NCBI GenBank assembly: GCA_051294375.1 | Contig: CM119266.1 | Location: 15,924,018-15,988,017 of the forward strand | Length of the DNA stretch: 64,000 nucleotides | Origin: Paraspadella gotoi | Lineage: Eukaryota; Chaetognatha | Direction of reading: 5' to 3' | Shown here: piece by piece, positions 37,811 through 50,702 of the stretch | Position numbering within the stretch: position 1 is the first letter of the stretch | Layout of the letters: each line of letters begins with the position of its first letter | Translations under genes and position numbers: made by a program | The notes under the pieces: generated by a model | Databases searched by the model: none | What the model was told of the DNA's origin: nothing | The model's input: only the letters and a program-made list of their open reading frames with translations

Positions 37811-39705
37811 CGATCTCCCTCTCTGACGTTTCTCCCCAAACAATCGGTCAGCCTCAACCCCCCAGCCTCTACTTTCATTTATTTCTAATTTCAATATTAA
37901 ATACAAATCTATTTTTTAAAATTTTGGTTATTTGGTTTTGATTTTCGTCGATTATTAATTACATTCCCAAAATACTTCAGAAATCCTCTAACGACCAACT
38001 CATGAACTCACACCTCACAATCGCATCCTGGAATCTCAGAAGGTAAAACAGATTATCTCAGCCGCCGCCGAGAAAAAGAGAGGGGAAGGCGAAGGAGACA
38101 GGGATGGTCGGTTAACAGGGACTAGGTTTACGAATGAAACAAATGCGGAGGGGGCGAAATACGGCCTTTTTGAAGAAGATATAAAATCGACCAAAAAAAA
38201 CAAAAGCGGCGTCTTTATTCATTTGCTCACTGGTCAGTTATCTTTGTAAGCGGAAGAGAAATTTGAAAGGTGAAAGATTCAGTGCGGGGGTAAAAAGAAG
38301 GAATAAATAAACCACCCAAAAAAAAAGCATGTACGTAAATATTTTTTCTTTTTTGTTTTAAAACATTCGGAAAACAAAAACGTAACTCTAGAGACCGAAA
38401 TTCAGGAAGATGTTTAAAGTTTTTTTTCCCCCTTTTTTTTTTATTTTCAACAAAGAGCGATTAGAGGAATCGCGTTTCAAAAATGAAGGCAAATATAGAA
38501 CACGTGTATCCCACTCGAGGATAAAAAAAAAAACGCGGTTGCCGATTGGATGTCGGAGCTATATACATGACTATTGACCAATGATTATGATTATTAAATT
38601 TCACACAAAAACTGCCCTGTATAAGAATTAGTAGATATACTATTTAATCATCGGATATAAGTCTCTCTCCGGAAGAAGCTCTGAACCGTAGAGATTATGA
38701 AATATTAAAAAAACGTCATCTCATCAAAGGATTATTAGTAGTAAAGAAAAAATTGTCACGGATGAACTATAGTAGATCTTCTTCCCCGAACAATTAGGTT
38801 TAGTCTTCGAAACTTCGTCGCACGAAATCCACTTTGACTTTTTCGTCGTAATTATCGTCGTCGCCGCCGTCGACATCTTTCTCCTCTTCGATTTTATTTC
38901 CCGCATTTGAAAAGTCTGATATAAAGTTCAAATACTAAGTAGGATATTTTTCGAAATGAACGTTATTTGAATGGGAACTTTTTAGCCCCAGCTCCTGACC
39001 GGACCGACGCGAATCAATGTGGTCATCCCTCCTTCCCCATACTCCATTTAATCTCCTGTCGATAAATCAAAGGGCCTCGTTGATTCGGAAAAGAGCTCGC
39101 CACACGAAGATTCCCTGACCTCGCGCCATCAAGGCCAAAATATTTCCTGTTTTTAAATTCTTTTTAACTTACCTCTATAACATTCCTCCCGTCCGTAGTG
39201 CAGCTTCCCTCTCACCTTTTCAACGTCTAACTCACCTTCGCCCCATCAACGTCTGATTGGGCAATCTCTTCCCGAGATTCCTGACCCTGAAAAAAGAGAG
39301 ACGCTTCATCGTCGCCCTACCCGCGATCCACCCCATTCAGTTAAAGGCGAAACTTTCCTCACCCACTCTCGATAAACGATATCAAGAATGAGGCCATTAG
39401 CGCGATCACCACGCCATCTCAGACTCGCGTTCAACGTGAAATCGCGTTGGCGGCGACGGTGACGACGACGACGAAAACGACGACGACGACGATTACGGGG
39501 CAGGTAAATGCTCCGAGACTCGACGGCGGCTGATTTTATGCAAAGTAGTTAACGGGATAGGGGGTGGGGGTGGAGAACGATAAGGAGATAGTTCACAAAA
39601 CGTAAAAAAGGAGTAAAAGAACTCTTGAAGCTGAACAGGCAAAAGGGAGCAGAGGTAAAAAAATAAAATAAAGAAAAAAAAAGTAGGAAATTAAAAAAGA
39701 AAGAG

Positions 39706-39758
<53 letters not shown>

Positions 39759-40513
39759 CAAAGAAACAAAGAAAGAAAGAATGAATGAATGAATAAAACA
39801 ATAAAGAATAAAAAATATATATATATATGAAAAGAAAGAATGAATGAAATATACTTTATAATGATTCTTTCATTTATAACTTCGTTGACCTTTTTTAGAC
39901 TTTTTATTATGATTTTTTTTTCAATTTAATCATATTAACATATGCATATTATTGACATATTATTTTTTTTTAATTTTAATTTTTTTTTATTCTTTAATCC
40001 TTTATTATAATAAATGATGATGAGTTGCCTAATGCCTATATCATATTTTTTCCCTGCGTCGATGAACAGCGTGGAAACCGACGATGCCATCTCCAGAGGA
40101 TGTTTCTTCGCGTGTCAGAAGCCAACGAATTTATTTCCTTTCGAGCGACACGCCGTACGAGACGATCCTCGTCATTGTACGTTTGATAACTTTTTCTTGG
40201 AATTACGAAACGGATGTTCCGTAACCCTAAACATTTTTATTTTTTCGAAAAGAATTCGTACGTCCCTCAAATTGAAAAAAAAAAATTGTAATGACTGCAT
40301 CGGCATGACAAACGCTATCTTCGGATAAAACCTTTGCGTGGGTAAATTCCTTCCTTTCGACGGAAACTGCCAATCGCCGTTGCAGCTTCTCTCTTGTTTA
40401 TTTTCTCCTAGGAAACGAAAAGGGATGAAACGATTGAGACCACGCAAGGTCGCTGATTAAGAAACGTATTAAAAATGTTTTATTCTTATTCGTCAAAAAC
40501 TATACGTATAAAT
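37811..40513. other. Intergenic upstream of the cadherin gene
   Basis: Contains (GAAA)n at about 39700-39780, a CGACGA triplet run at about 39455-39492 and AT-rich DNA. A 104-codon plus-strand frame at 40014-40328 and an opposing frame have no recognisable features. This stretch must contain the cadherin promoter, but no strong TATA or initiator was found. Confidence 0.4.
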
Positions 40514-43500
40514 ATGATTATCGAGTTACTTGCGTTGGTGCTGCTTATCTCTCCCACGCGGTAAGTATGGTCAAATTCGAATAACGACGATATCTATTTA
40601 ATTCGATTCTTATGAGCAAAAAAGCTATTTCGTGATTCTTTAGGTCCCAATTATGCCAGCGATCTGAATCCAGCAATTTTTACTTCATAACAATTCCGGA
40701 AAGCACAGCGGAACAGATCGCCAACGAGCGGCCTGGGGATGACATAGAGATCAATGGGAATCCCAATCCGGACATGGATCCTAACATCAAACTCAAACTT
40801 CAATCCATGAGTTTTTCAGCTTTTTCTCCATCTGAGTAAGGAACTCACTTACTCTTAATGACAAACCTAATCTGTTCTCAAAACTATAAAAATAATCTTT
40901 ACTTTTCAAGATATTGTTTTATAATGAAGAATAAGAATGAAAGTTGCAAAATTATATATAATAAACTATAATTATAAATTATATATAATATAATTATATA
41001 TGATAAGAATATTATATTACTATGCCTAAATTGTAAAAAAAAACATTATTTTATCATGCTAATTGGTGATATTATACTCAATTTGCTTTTTCTTGAGGAT
41101 AATATTTTATGTCTCACCTTAAAAACTTGTTTCCGCTTTTAAGGTTTTTCAGTCTGACGTACATAGGCGCCACAGCAAAAATCGTCCTTATTAAGTCCAT
41201 CGATCGCGAGGGAAATATTCAAAATAATCCAGCCGATGACATCACTGAAGCTTATCAGTTCGATTTATTGTGCGAATCAGTTGATGGAAAAACTTCCAAA
41301 AAATATGGTGTCTACGTTCAAATCACTGATAGAAATGACATTACCCCAGTTTTTCAGGTGTTAAGCAAGATTTTTTTTATATTTTTCACTTTGTACTAGT
41401 CTATGACATAAAAGGTTAAAATTATTTTTTTGTTATATTTCAGATGCCAAAATACGAAATAGAAGTTGACGAACTGATGGCAGTCGGTTCAATTATTTTC
41501 AGTGGAATCCAAGCGGAAGACTATGATTTGGATGAGAATGGAGATATAGACTACTCGATAAAAAGCTTTAGCGATCCGCCAAGGGATGGCAGCAAATATT
41601 TTGAACTTGTGACTCCGAAAAAAGGAGACATCAAAGTAAAAAACAAATTAGATTATGAAAGTATTTTAAGTCCAGAAAAAAGGTAACTATTTCGAATTTT
41701 ATTTCTTTGTAAAATCAAACTTAAATTTCTTCATATGTTTTTTTTTATTTCATTTTAGCTATTTGTTGGTTATAGAGGCCTCTGATAACGCCAACAATGC
41801 GTCCGAACGATTGACTGCAACCACCACCGTGACAGTGACGGTGACAGATGCCGACGACCTGGGACCCAATTTCGTTGCAACAACAACTCGTTTGGAATGC
41901 GGAACTGTATCGAGCGGAGTCTGCGTCGATCCCATTTATTACGCCGACATCTTTCGCGACCAAAAACCGAATCCAGCAGAGGCGATCGCAGTCCTCAAGG
42001 CGGAGGATCGTGACACTGGCCTGGGAAGAAAGGCCGATCCTAATTACAAGATATTGGGCGCAGAACCGACGCAATGTAAATCATTTTTCCTTATGGATGA
42101 AAATAACGGCGAAATAAAGCAAGATAGATCTATTGGACGAGACGACATAAATAATTCCGATGAATGTATTTTGTACATAGAAGCTAACGGACGAGATGAT
42201 CATGAAATATTGGCGTTTGCAAAGATTGTAATTTCTGTATTACCGCAAGATCGAAATCTTCCTGAATTTCAAAATGAACCTTATGTTGGGCAAATTTGGG
42301 AAAATCCTACCCAACAATATGTTACGAAAAAGGACTCGGAAGAGTTACTAAAAATATGGGCCATTGACCCTGACGATGATTTATTTGATGAAAAAACTCA
42401 AATAATATACACACTCAGACCCAACATTTATTTCATGCTTACTAGTGAAGGATATTTAAAAGTATCTTCTCCGAAAGCGGCAAATCTTTTAGACTACGAG
42501 GCCATAAACACAAAAATTTTATTAACGATTGATGCAAATCAAAAAAATAAAGTGGCAAAACAAACAGCACAAATTGAAATCACATTACTTCCTGTGAATG
42601 AGTTCAGTCCAGTATTTGATACTACCTTATATAAAAAGAATCTTGCAGAAAGCCGAGACACTGGTTTTAGTTCAATTGGCGCAGTTGAAGCCAAAGATAT
42701 GGATAGAAATAGTCACCCACATGGAATTGTTAATTATGAAATCACATCAGTTACAAACAATGGAATGTCTAAGTTTGAAATAGATTCTAAATCTGGTGAT
42801 CTCAGTTTTAAATATCCAGCTGATAGAGGAGAAAGTTATGCCGTAGTAGTTGCAGCAAGAAATGCTGACGGAAAAAGTGATTACTGTACAGTTGAAGTAA
42901 ACTTTTTTCCTGGCTTTAATATTGGTCCTGCTTTCGAAGCCTCTGTCACGGAAATTACTCTTTCGGAATCTACCAAGCGTGGTACAAAAATATTTCAATT
43001 AAAAGCCAATGACCCTGATTCAGCAGACAATATTGAGTATGAAATTGTTACTGGAAATGATAATGGAATATTTGTAATCGATTCCTTTGATAAAAAAGAA
43101 AGATTTTTAACTCTTGTAAAAAACTTGGATTTTGAAACTGATCGCCAACATGATTTGCTGATTAAAGCCTCCGATGGAGTACTAGAGGATGAGTTCAAAC
43201 TGATTGTCTTTGTTACAGACACTAATGATAATGCTCCTGTTTTTTCTAAAAATAATTACGAATTTACAATAGCAGAAGATGCACCAATCACCCGTCAAGT
43301 TGGCCGAACAGCTGCGACTGATATAGATTCTAATAATAATGGAGTAATAATTTATGAAATAGACAAAACAAACGTTCCATTTCGAATATCCCAAACGGGC
43401 CATATCTATATAACAAGACAACTTGACTATGAAAACGAGAAAATTTATGATTTTATTGTAAGGGCAAATGATGGTGGTGAAAATAGTTACCTAAGTACAG

Positions 43501-46500
43501 CTTCTGTGACCGTTTTTGTTAAAGATATTTCAGATACACTCCCTCAATTTGTTAACAATTACTACAGTGGTGATATTTCAGAAAATCTTCGTAAAGGAGC
43601 TGAAACCATTGCGGTTGTTTCAGCTGTAGATCCTGACACAGTTCCCGAAATAACCTATAAAATATTAGCTGGAGCCGCTTCATCATTTGAAATTGACCGC
43701 ACCTCGGGTAAAATCACCGCAGTACGTTCATTTGATTACGAAAAAGACCCAACAATAAACTTTTTGTTAGTGGGGATTGAAGAAAATCCATCTGCAACAG
43801 CCACCGTCGAAATTAATATTTTAGACACAAACGACTTGCCTCCTGTTTTCCAAAAAGATTCCTATTCCGGATCTTGCCGTGAATACGATCCACCAGGGAA
43901 ACTTTTGACAACCGTGAAAGCTGTGGATCTGGACTCGATTACGGACGAGATCACCTACGAATTTTCCAATTTGAATCCGGATCCGGGACTTGAATTATTT
44001 TTTATTCAATCTACCACGGGAAAGATAAGAATTCGAAAAAATCTTAATGGTCAAGGGGGAAAGGCTTTCACGTTGACCGTGGTGGCAAATGACAATGGAG
44101 ATCCTCCCTTGAATGGAACTGTAGACGTTTTAATAAAAGTTGATGCCGTTCCAGAAGGGCCTGTATTTTTAAAGAATCCTCCGGAATATTCCGTAGACGT
44201 TCCACAAGAACTTTTAGTTCCCAGAGTGGTAACTTCGGTAAAAGCCGAGGATAATTTTGCAATAGGAATCGTTAACTACAAACTCGATGGCACTCCAGAG
44301 GCATTACCGTTTTTTGTCATTAGTCGCACAACCGGTGATGTTTCTTTAGTAAAATCAGTTAAGGCTGAAGAAACCACATCTTATGTTTTGTATGTTCGAT
44401 CTTACGATTCCGGCGCGACCGGCAGAGCATCAATAGCCATTCTCACTGTTAATATCATAAGAAATAGAAATAGACCAGTTTTCCCCCAAGCTGGGGCGGA
44501 ACTGCAAAAGTCTATTTCTGAAGCAACTCCCATTGGTTCCATCATTTTCCATTTACCAGCGACTGATCTCGACACTGGAGACTCTGGAGTATTAAGATAC
44601 AAATTAACTGGAAATAAAGATTCACTCGAATATTTTTATGCCAATCAAGAATCTGCTGAAATAATTCTGAAGTCTTCCCTCACAAGAGATAAATCCGTTT
44701 TCTTCCAAATAATTCTCACAGCCACTGACATGGGTAAACCTCAATTATCAGCGAGTGTTACATGCACTTTAATAGTGAAAAGAAACGAAAATTCTCCTCG
44801 CTTTGTCCCGTTTGACCGTCCACCAGTCAACATTAAGGAAGATATAGATAAAGACGCTTTCGTGGCAGTGATGTACGCTACTGATGATGATAATGATAAT
44901 GTAATATATTCCTTATCTGGAGATGGAAACGCTTTGGAATATTTTAAAATAGATAATGTTACTGGACGTATAGAGGTTAAAAAGGATTTGCTTCTTGACA
45001 CTTCGCGATTATACCGATTGCGCGTGAGAGCGTCAGATGATGGTGATATTCCCAAAAGCACAGAAACTGTATTGACAGTTGACGTTAATAGAAATCCTAA
45101 TCCTCCAACAATCACTAAGGCTTTTTATACAGCAAATCTAGATGAACACGATGCTTTAAAAACCGAAGTCGCCACTGTTTCAGCCAATGACCCAGACAGA
45201 GGAAAAAGTGGAGAAATCTATTATGGAATCATTAAAGAAGGGACAAGTCATCAGTATTTTTTCATTCATCCGGACACGGGATTGATAATTCTAGCAAAAT
45301 CTTTGGCCTCTGACCCTGCAAAATTGTCAGAATATAGATTCGACGTTTTGGCTTCTGACCGCGGAAATCCCGCCAAAACCGCGATTGCAAAGGTTATCGT
45401 CAATGTAAACAGAAACGAATTCTCTCCCATATTTGAGAAAACACGGTATTCAATATCGGTTAAGGAAACCGTCGGATATTTCACTCCATTAGTGACAGTA
45501 AGCGCCACTGACAATGATGCTGTTGGACCTAATAAAGTTGTCAACTATTATCTACAAGGCGCAGTGCCAGAGTCTGGATTAGAGCTATTTCAAATAGACC
45601 CTCGAAACGGCCTGATATTCATCAAAAAACCTTTGACATCGACTGGAGATTTTCGATTCATTCTGAGCGTTTTGGCAAAAGACACGGGAATCCCTTCTCG
45701 ATCCTCCACGACTGAAGTCGAGATTAAGGTCGAAAGATCCCCCGACAAATCGCCTTCCTTTGCAAAGCCCTACACGGACCTCGATGTATCGGAAAAAATA
45801 TCGATCGGTTCTGTAATTTTACGACTCGACGTTCTTAACAGACCCGTGACGCCGGGCAAACAGGTTCGGTGCGTGTTCATCTCGGGAAACGACGCCGGTC
45901 ACTTTTGGCTCGAGAGGCGAGACGACGACGCCTGTGAGCTCATACTTATATCAGCTCTGGACAGAGAAATGGAGGAAGAGTTTGAGTTGGAAATCGGTGT
46001 CTCTGAAGAAGGGATTGTCTCCGGTCGAACGGGAGAATCGAGACGGAGAAGAGCCGTCGATGAATTTTCCAAGACTGTGGTGAGGATCACTCTTCAAGAC
46101 TTCAACGACTTTGAGCCCACCTTCGTGCTTGAGTCTCCTTCGTCGCCTACGCTACTCCGAAACCGCTTCTTCGCCGCCGTCGATCGCTACGCGGCGCCCT
46201 TCACTCACGTGATCACAATGGAAGCGCGGGACGACGACGCCGGATCCAACGGTCGCCTCGTCTTTGGTTGGTCTACATCAACGCCGGCGGCCGACGCGAT
46301 GTTCTTTCGCATTGATAAAGACTCAGGAAAGATCGAGACAAAGAAAGAGTTTGTAGGCTTTGAGGGGGACCAGTTCAAGCTGATGCTCGAGGTCAACGAC
46401 AATCCATCCCCACCGATTGAGTTAAATGGGGCGCCCAAGATCGGCCGCGCCGAGTTGATCGTCAACCTGATTGACGATGAGCGGAGGCTGGTGATTCCGA

Positions 46501-47714
46501 TTCATGGAAAAACGCCGGAGCAAGTGTGGGCGAGCAGAGACGATCTCGTCCGCGAGTTGGAGGCGGAGTTGGGGAAGCTGGTGGGCATAGAGTCTATTAG
46601 GACACGGCGCTATCTGGACGCAGAGGAGCAACGGGTCATTGACTCGGCGTCAAGCGATGTCGTCTTTTACGTCGTCAACCCCGACACTGAGTCGATCGAA
46701 GACGCGAGCGACGTCCAGACCGTCATCGACGACGACAAAGTCAGAGAGATTCTGACGCCGCTCGTCGGGGAGCAGCCGGAGACGGAGAAGATTCTACGGC
46801 GCCCTCTGCCCGTGGTGGAGAGGGAGATATTTTTAAGAAATTACGAAAGGGCGGACACCATAACTTGGCCGATCATGGTAAGAGTTGATGATTAAACTAC
46901 GATTGATTGATTGATTAATTAATTGATTAATTTTGTATTTAATGATGCATTGATTGATGATACTCGTTGATTTGTTTTAATTTTTTTATCCTACAAGCAT
47001 TCTTTCGAGAAAAAAAAGTTATTTTTTGATTTTAGTATAAATTTTTGCTTCATATAATTCAGGTTGGGTTAGCTTCGGCGATTGCTTTTATTTCCTTCAT
47101 TGGAATCATCTTTGCCTGTCGAAATTATAATGGATACAAAAAATTTAAGGATCAAACTATGCAAAGATACATGCAGGCGGCAAACTTTCTTCCGCCTTTC
47201 TACAAAGAACAAGGTAAAATAAGATATTTGAAATACCTCGGTTTTGTTTTGAGTTATTTATTTTTTTATTCTGTTAACTTGTAAAATTTCTTAATCACAC
47301 GATCTCAATAAATAACAAATTGTAATGAAGAGAGAGATCGAGAGTAAAATACAAGAATTATTTGCCGATAAGTATATCCGTTGGCCAAGTAGACGCAAAA
47401 GTTTTTAGGTTAAGATAAATCATTCATCCTAATGTAATGATGTCTTCAATTGCACAATCTTTCAAGCCTTCCGTCTTCGTCTGACCGAAGCGGGCGACCT
47501 CGACAACCTCGACAACTACGAGCTCGAGCCGTCGCGTCCGAGATCTGCCCTGACCGGGGCGGCTGCGTCGACGATTCCGCGGCCGCAGCCTCCCGAGAAT
47601 CCCGTCTACCGCGAAGTTCGTCGCCTCAACGATCGACGACAACGGAATCCCATCTTCCTTGACGACTTTGAACCTTACTCGCAGTCGACGAGGAGAATCA
47701 CCGAACGATATTGA
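40514..47714 (+). CDS. Giant cadherin, about 16 EC repeats, with membrane-adjacent domain
   Basis: Seven exons at 40514-40560, 40644-40835, 41144-41357, 41444-41682, 41759-46877, 47063-47213 and 47467-47714 join in frame to 2069 aa. A signal peptide (MIIELLALVLLISPT) leads into about 16 EC repeats. Their closing motifs include DRNDITP (near residue 150), DTNDNAP (near 718), DTNDLPP (near 920) and DFNDFEP (near 1678). LDRE, LDYE and DxD motifs recur. After the last EC a non-EC segment (about 1807-1922) resembles the membrane-adjacent ferredoxin-like domain of Cdh23/Pcdh15-type cadherins. A transmembrane helix (1938-1958) and a 110-residue tail without a clear catenin site follow. The family mediates calcium-dependent adhesion at cell surfaces. 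Linkers EC9-EC14 lack the DxND calcium ligands and read NRNxxxP. Exon 5 alone is 5.1 kb. Third-position GC rises sharply after about 45.74 kb. Confidence 0.92.
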
Positions 47715-48286
47715 GGGAGTGGGGATCGGGGTTCGGGGATCCGGGTTGGGGATCCGGGTTTGGGATCGGGTGTGTACGTGGGATTCGGGGGATGTATCGC
47801 CTGTATTCGAGTCAGGCCAGTATCAGGGAATCATCCTGTCGCTAAAATATCAAATATCTCATTACGATTATTACAATCGTATTATTACAATTATTACAAT
47901 CGTCTTTGGAAATTTGATATTCATCCTACCCTGTGATACATGAGCAATTGAGCATTCGTATTTTTATCACTGTAATTCTTACTGATGCTGTACTATAAGA
48001 TATTGTAATTTTTTTATCGTTTTTTGGCTTGGTTATAACCATATACTAAAACGCTATACTCGATAACACGGAGAATTCAAGTAATTTACTTTGTATTCAT
48101 TAAAAAAAATTTGTATGAATCGATGAAAGGCTATAAAGCTATGAACAAAACTTAAAAATAACCAATTCCTTTTCCCCTCATCCCCAACATTTTACGAATC
48201 CCGATCGCCCCGCGAATTGCCTACGGGAAGAAAAAGATGCATCTTCAGTCCGAAAGGTGAAAAAGAAATGATAAGAATTTTTCGGT

Positions 48287-48346
<60 letters not shown>

Positions 48347-48981
48347 GAAACCTGAGATGAGATAGCGCGTTATTATCGGAGACTGCCGTCTTTACCGGAT
48401 TCGTTGTAGAAATCAGTTAAATCGTAGCGAGGGGTTTGTTTAAGGCGTCTTGGTAAAAAAAATATAAATTATTTAAAAAATATATGAAATGAATGTATTT
48501 GAGATTCATGGATATAATTGAGAAATACTTCGTGATTGTTAATTCTCAGAAAACGATCAATTTCATAGCGAAAAACGAAAAGCAAAAAGATAAGATTTAA
48601 TGAGAAATTTCGTTTAAAAAAAAATAATTTTGCTTCCGCGTCAGACGCTTGAACGAAAGCAGGTGGAAAGGAAAAGTACGGAAAGATCTTCGAAAATGAT
48701 AAAATCCACTTTTACAAGTTCAGAGAGAAATTCCTTCGAAAAGTAATTTAAAGTCCCAGATCGGTAGATGTTTTGTATAGATTTTTCTCCGAAAGGTTGT
48801 GTGTTTCCTCCCTAACTAGGTCTTTTATGAAAATTTCAAGTAAATTTACTTAAATTTACTGCGCTTAAGTCTTAATTAGTGAATCATCGCTATTTAAACA
48901 AAAAAAAAAATCCCAGGAAAAAATGAGTCATCGCTGAATTCCGCAGCATCCCCCGCTTCCCTTCGAGGTCCGCCGTTTATT
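47715..48981. other. 3' region of the cadherin gene and (GA)n
   Basis: Just after the stop codon, 47719-47795 holds G-rich imperfect repeats of GGGATCCGGGTTGG type. AT-rich DNA follows, then (GA)n at about 48286-48342 and further AT-rich sequence to the gap. No gene is seen. Confidence 0.5.
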
Positions 48982-49298
48982 NNNNNNNNNNNNNNNNNNN
49001 NNNNNNNNNNNNNNNNNNNNNNNNNNNNNNNNNNNNNNNNNNNNNNNNNNNNNNNNNNNNNNNNNNNNNNNNNNNNNNNNNNNNNNNNNNNNNNNNNNNN
49101 NNNNNNNNNNNNNNNNNNNNNNNNNNNNNNNNNNNNNNNNNNNNNNNNNNNNNNNNNNNNNNNNNNNNNNNNNNNNNNNNNNNNNNNNNNNNNNNNNNNN
49201 NNNNNNNNNNNNNNNNNNNNNNNNNNNNNNNNNNNNNNNNNNNNNNNNNNNNNNNNNNNNNNNNNNNNNNNNNNNNNNNNNNNNNNNNNNNNNNNNNN
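48982..49298. other. Assembly gap, 317 N
   Basis: A run of 317 N. The noisy tandem copy crosses the equivalent place (between about 57219 and 57330) with only about 110 bp, so the N length overstates the missing sequence. Confidence 0.95.
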
Positions 49299-49882
49299 TT
49301 TCTTTTACCCTTTGTTTCTTAGTTCAGTAATTCGATCCGCGGTACTCGTAAACAACTATAGTATCGGATATTCTAAAGGATGATTTTCAACAATCTCAAA
49401 AAAAAATTTAGTAAAAAATATTTGCGATTGTGTTCGTTCGCAACTTCTCTCAAATAGTGGTCTAAAAATGTCGACGTGTACATATTTGACGGTTATTTAT
49501 TTATTCGTTCACTTACTTAATACTTATTCGCTCACTCACTCGCGTATTCACGCAATCACGAATTCAGGAATTCACTGATTGACGTCACGAGCCAAAAACT
49601 TTTCCCTCCTTTTCCGTGTAAAGCGACTCTTTTCCGGTTCGACCTCCACGCCTCCAAAGAATCCCTCATTTCTTTCTTCTATACTTTCTAAACTCTATGT
49701 GTAGCGAGTAGAAGTTTTAGTAATGTTTGATTAAGAACTAGTTAGTTTATTTATATATATAGTTTCTAAAAAGTTTTTAAATATTATTTTTAAAAAACAA
49801 CGCGAATAAAAAACTTTATCCCCGCATTTGGAATATCAACCCGAGCCCGCTTGTTACGGTATCTCTCTCTCTCTTCTATCTC

Positions 49883-49918
<36 letters not shown>

Positions 49919-50103
49919 TCCTCCACCCTTAATTTCTGCTCCGATGCTTCACTCCTGAATGAACATCGAACAAAACTCATTGTTCTCCTTGCCTCTCTGT
50001 CTCTTCGTCACCCACCCTGTCAGTCCCGCTTTCTTTCTTTCTTTTTTTCCCTACTTTCTTGCTAGCTTGCTTGCTTGTTTGCTTTCTTATATCTTTCCTT
50101 TTT

Positions 50104-50183
<80 letters not shown>

Positions 50184-50461
50184 TTCTTTCTTTTCTTTCT
50201 TCATTTTTTTCATTTTGTTCACTCCCGATTTTTCAAAGGTGGATTAAACTTTTACTTTGGCTGCTTTTGTTTTCACTCTCAACTTGCAGAGAACGTCTTT
50301 AACTAATTTTAAATTATTTCGGTATTCTCATATTCTCACACGAACGTCAATGAAATTAAGAGATAGAAGAGGGTAAAAATGGCTCTGCCACCTTCACTTC
50401 ATTTCGCCTTTCGGTCTTCACTTCTCTCCGCGGGATAATTCATGTATGAGAGAGAGAGAGA

Positions 50462-50527
<66 letters not shown>

Positions 50528-50702
50528 GCAGGGAAGAAGAGAGAGAGAGATGAGAATTTGAGATTCATTTCAATTTTCATCGCAAGCCAGAAAAGTATGT
50601 AACTGCGCCACGCAGCCATTCTCGTGGTTTCCATCGGGAAACCAAGAGCGAACTCCATCGAAACGGCCCGCCTTCTTCCTTCCCCCTTAAAGAGAGAGAT
50701 TA
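49299..50702. other. Intergenic with (CTTT)n and (GA)n
   Basis: (CT)n lies at about 49882-49915, a (CTTT)n tetranucleotide array at about 50102-50200 and (GA)n at about 50449-50550. No supported gene. The whole stretch recurs with errors at about 57330-58721. Confidence 0.7.

Noticed and set aside
40014-40328. 104-codon frame just upstream of the cadherin
   Set aside because: No signal peptide, domain or splice site connects it to the cadherin, and an opposing frame overlaps it.
49959-50306. 115-codon hydrophobic frame that looks like a membrane protein
   Set aside because: The hydrophobicity comes from the (CTTT)n array at about 50102-50200; the flanks have no coding character.
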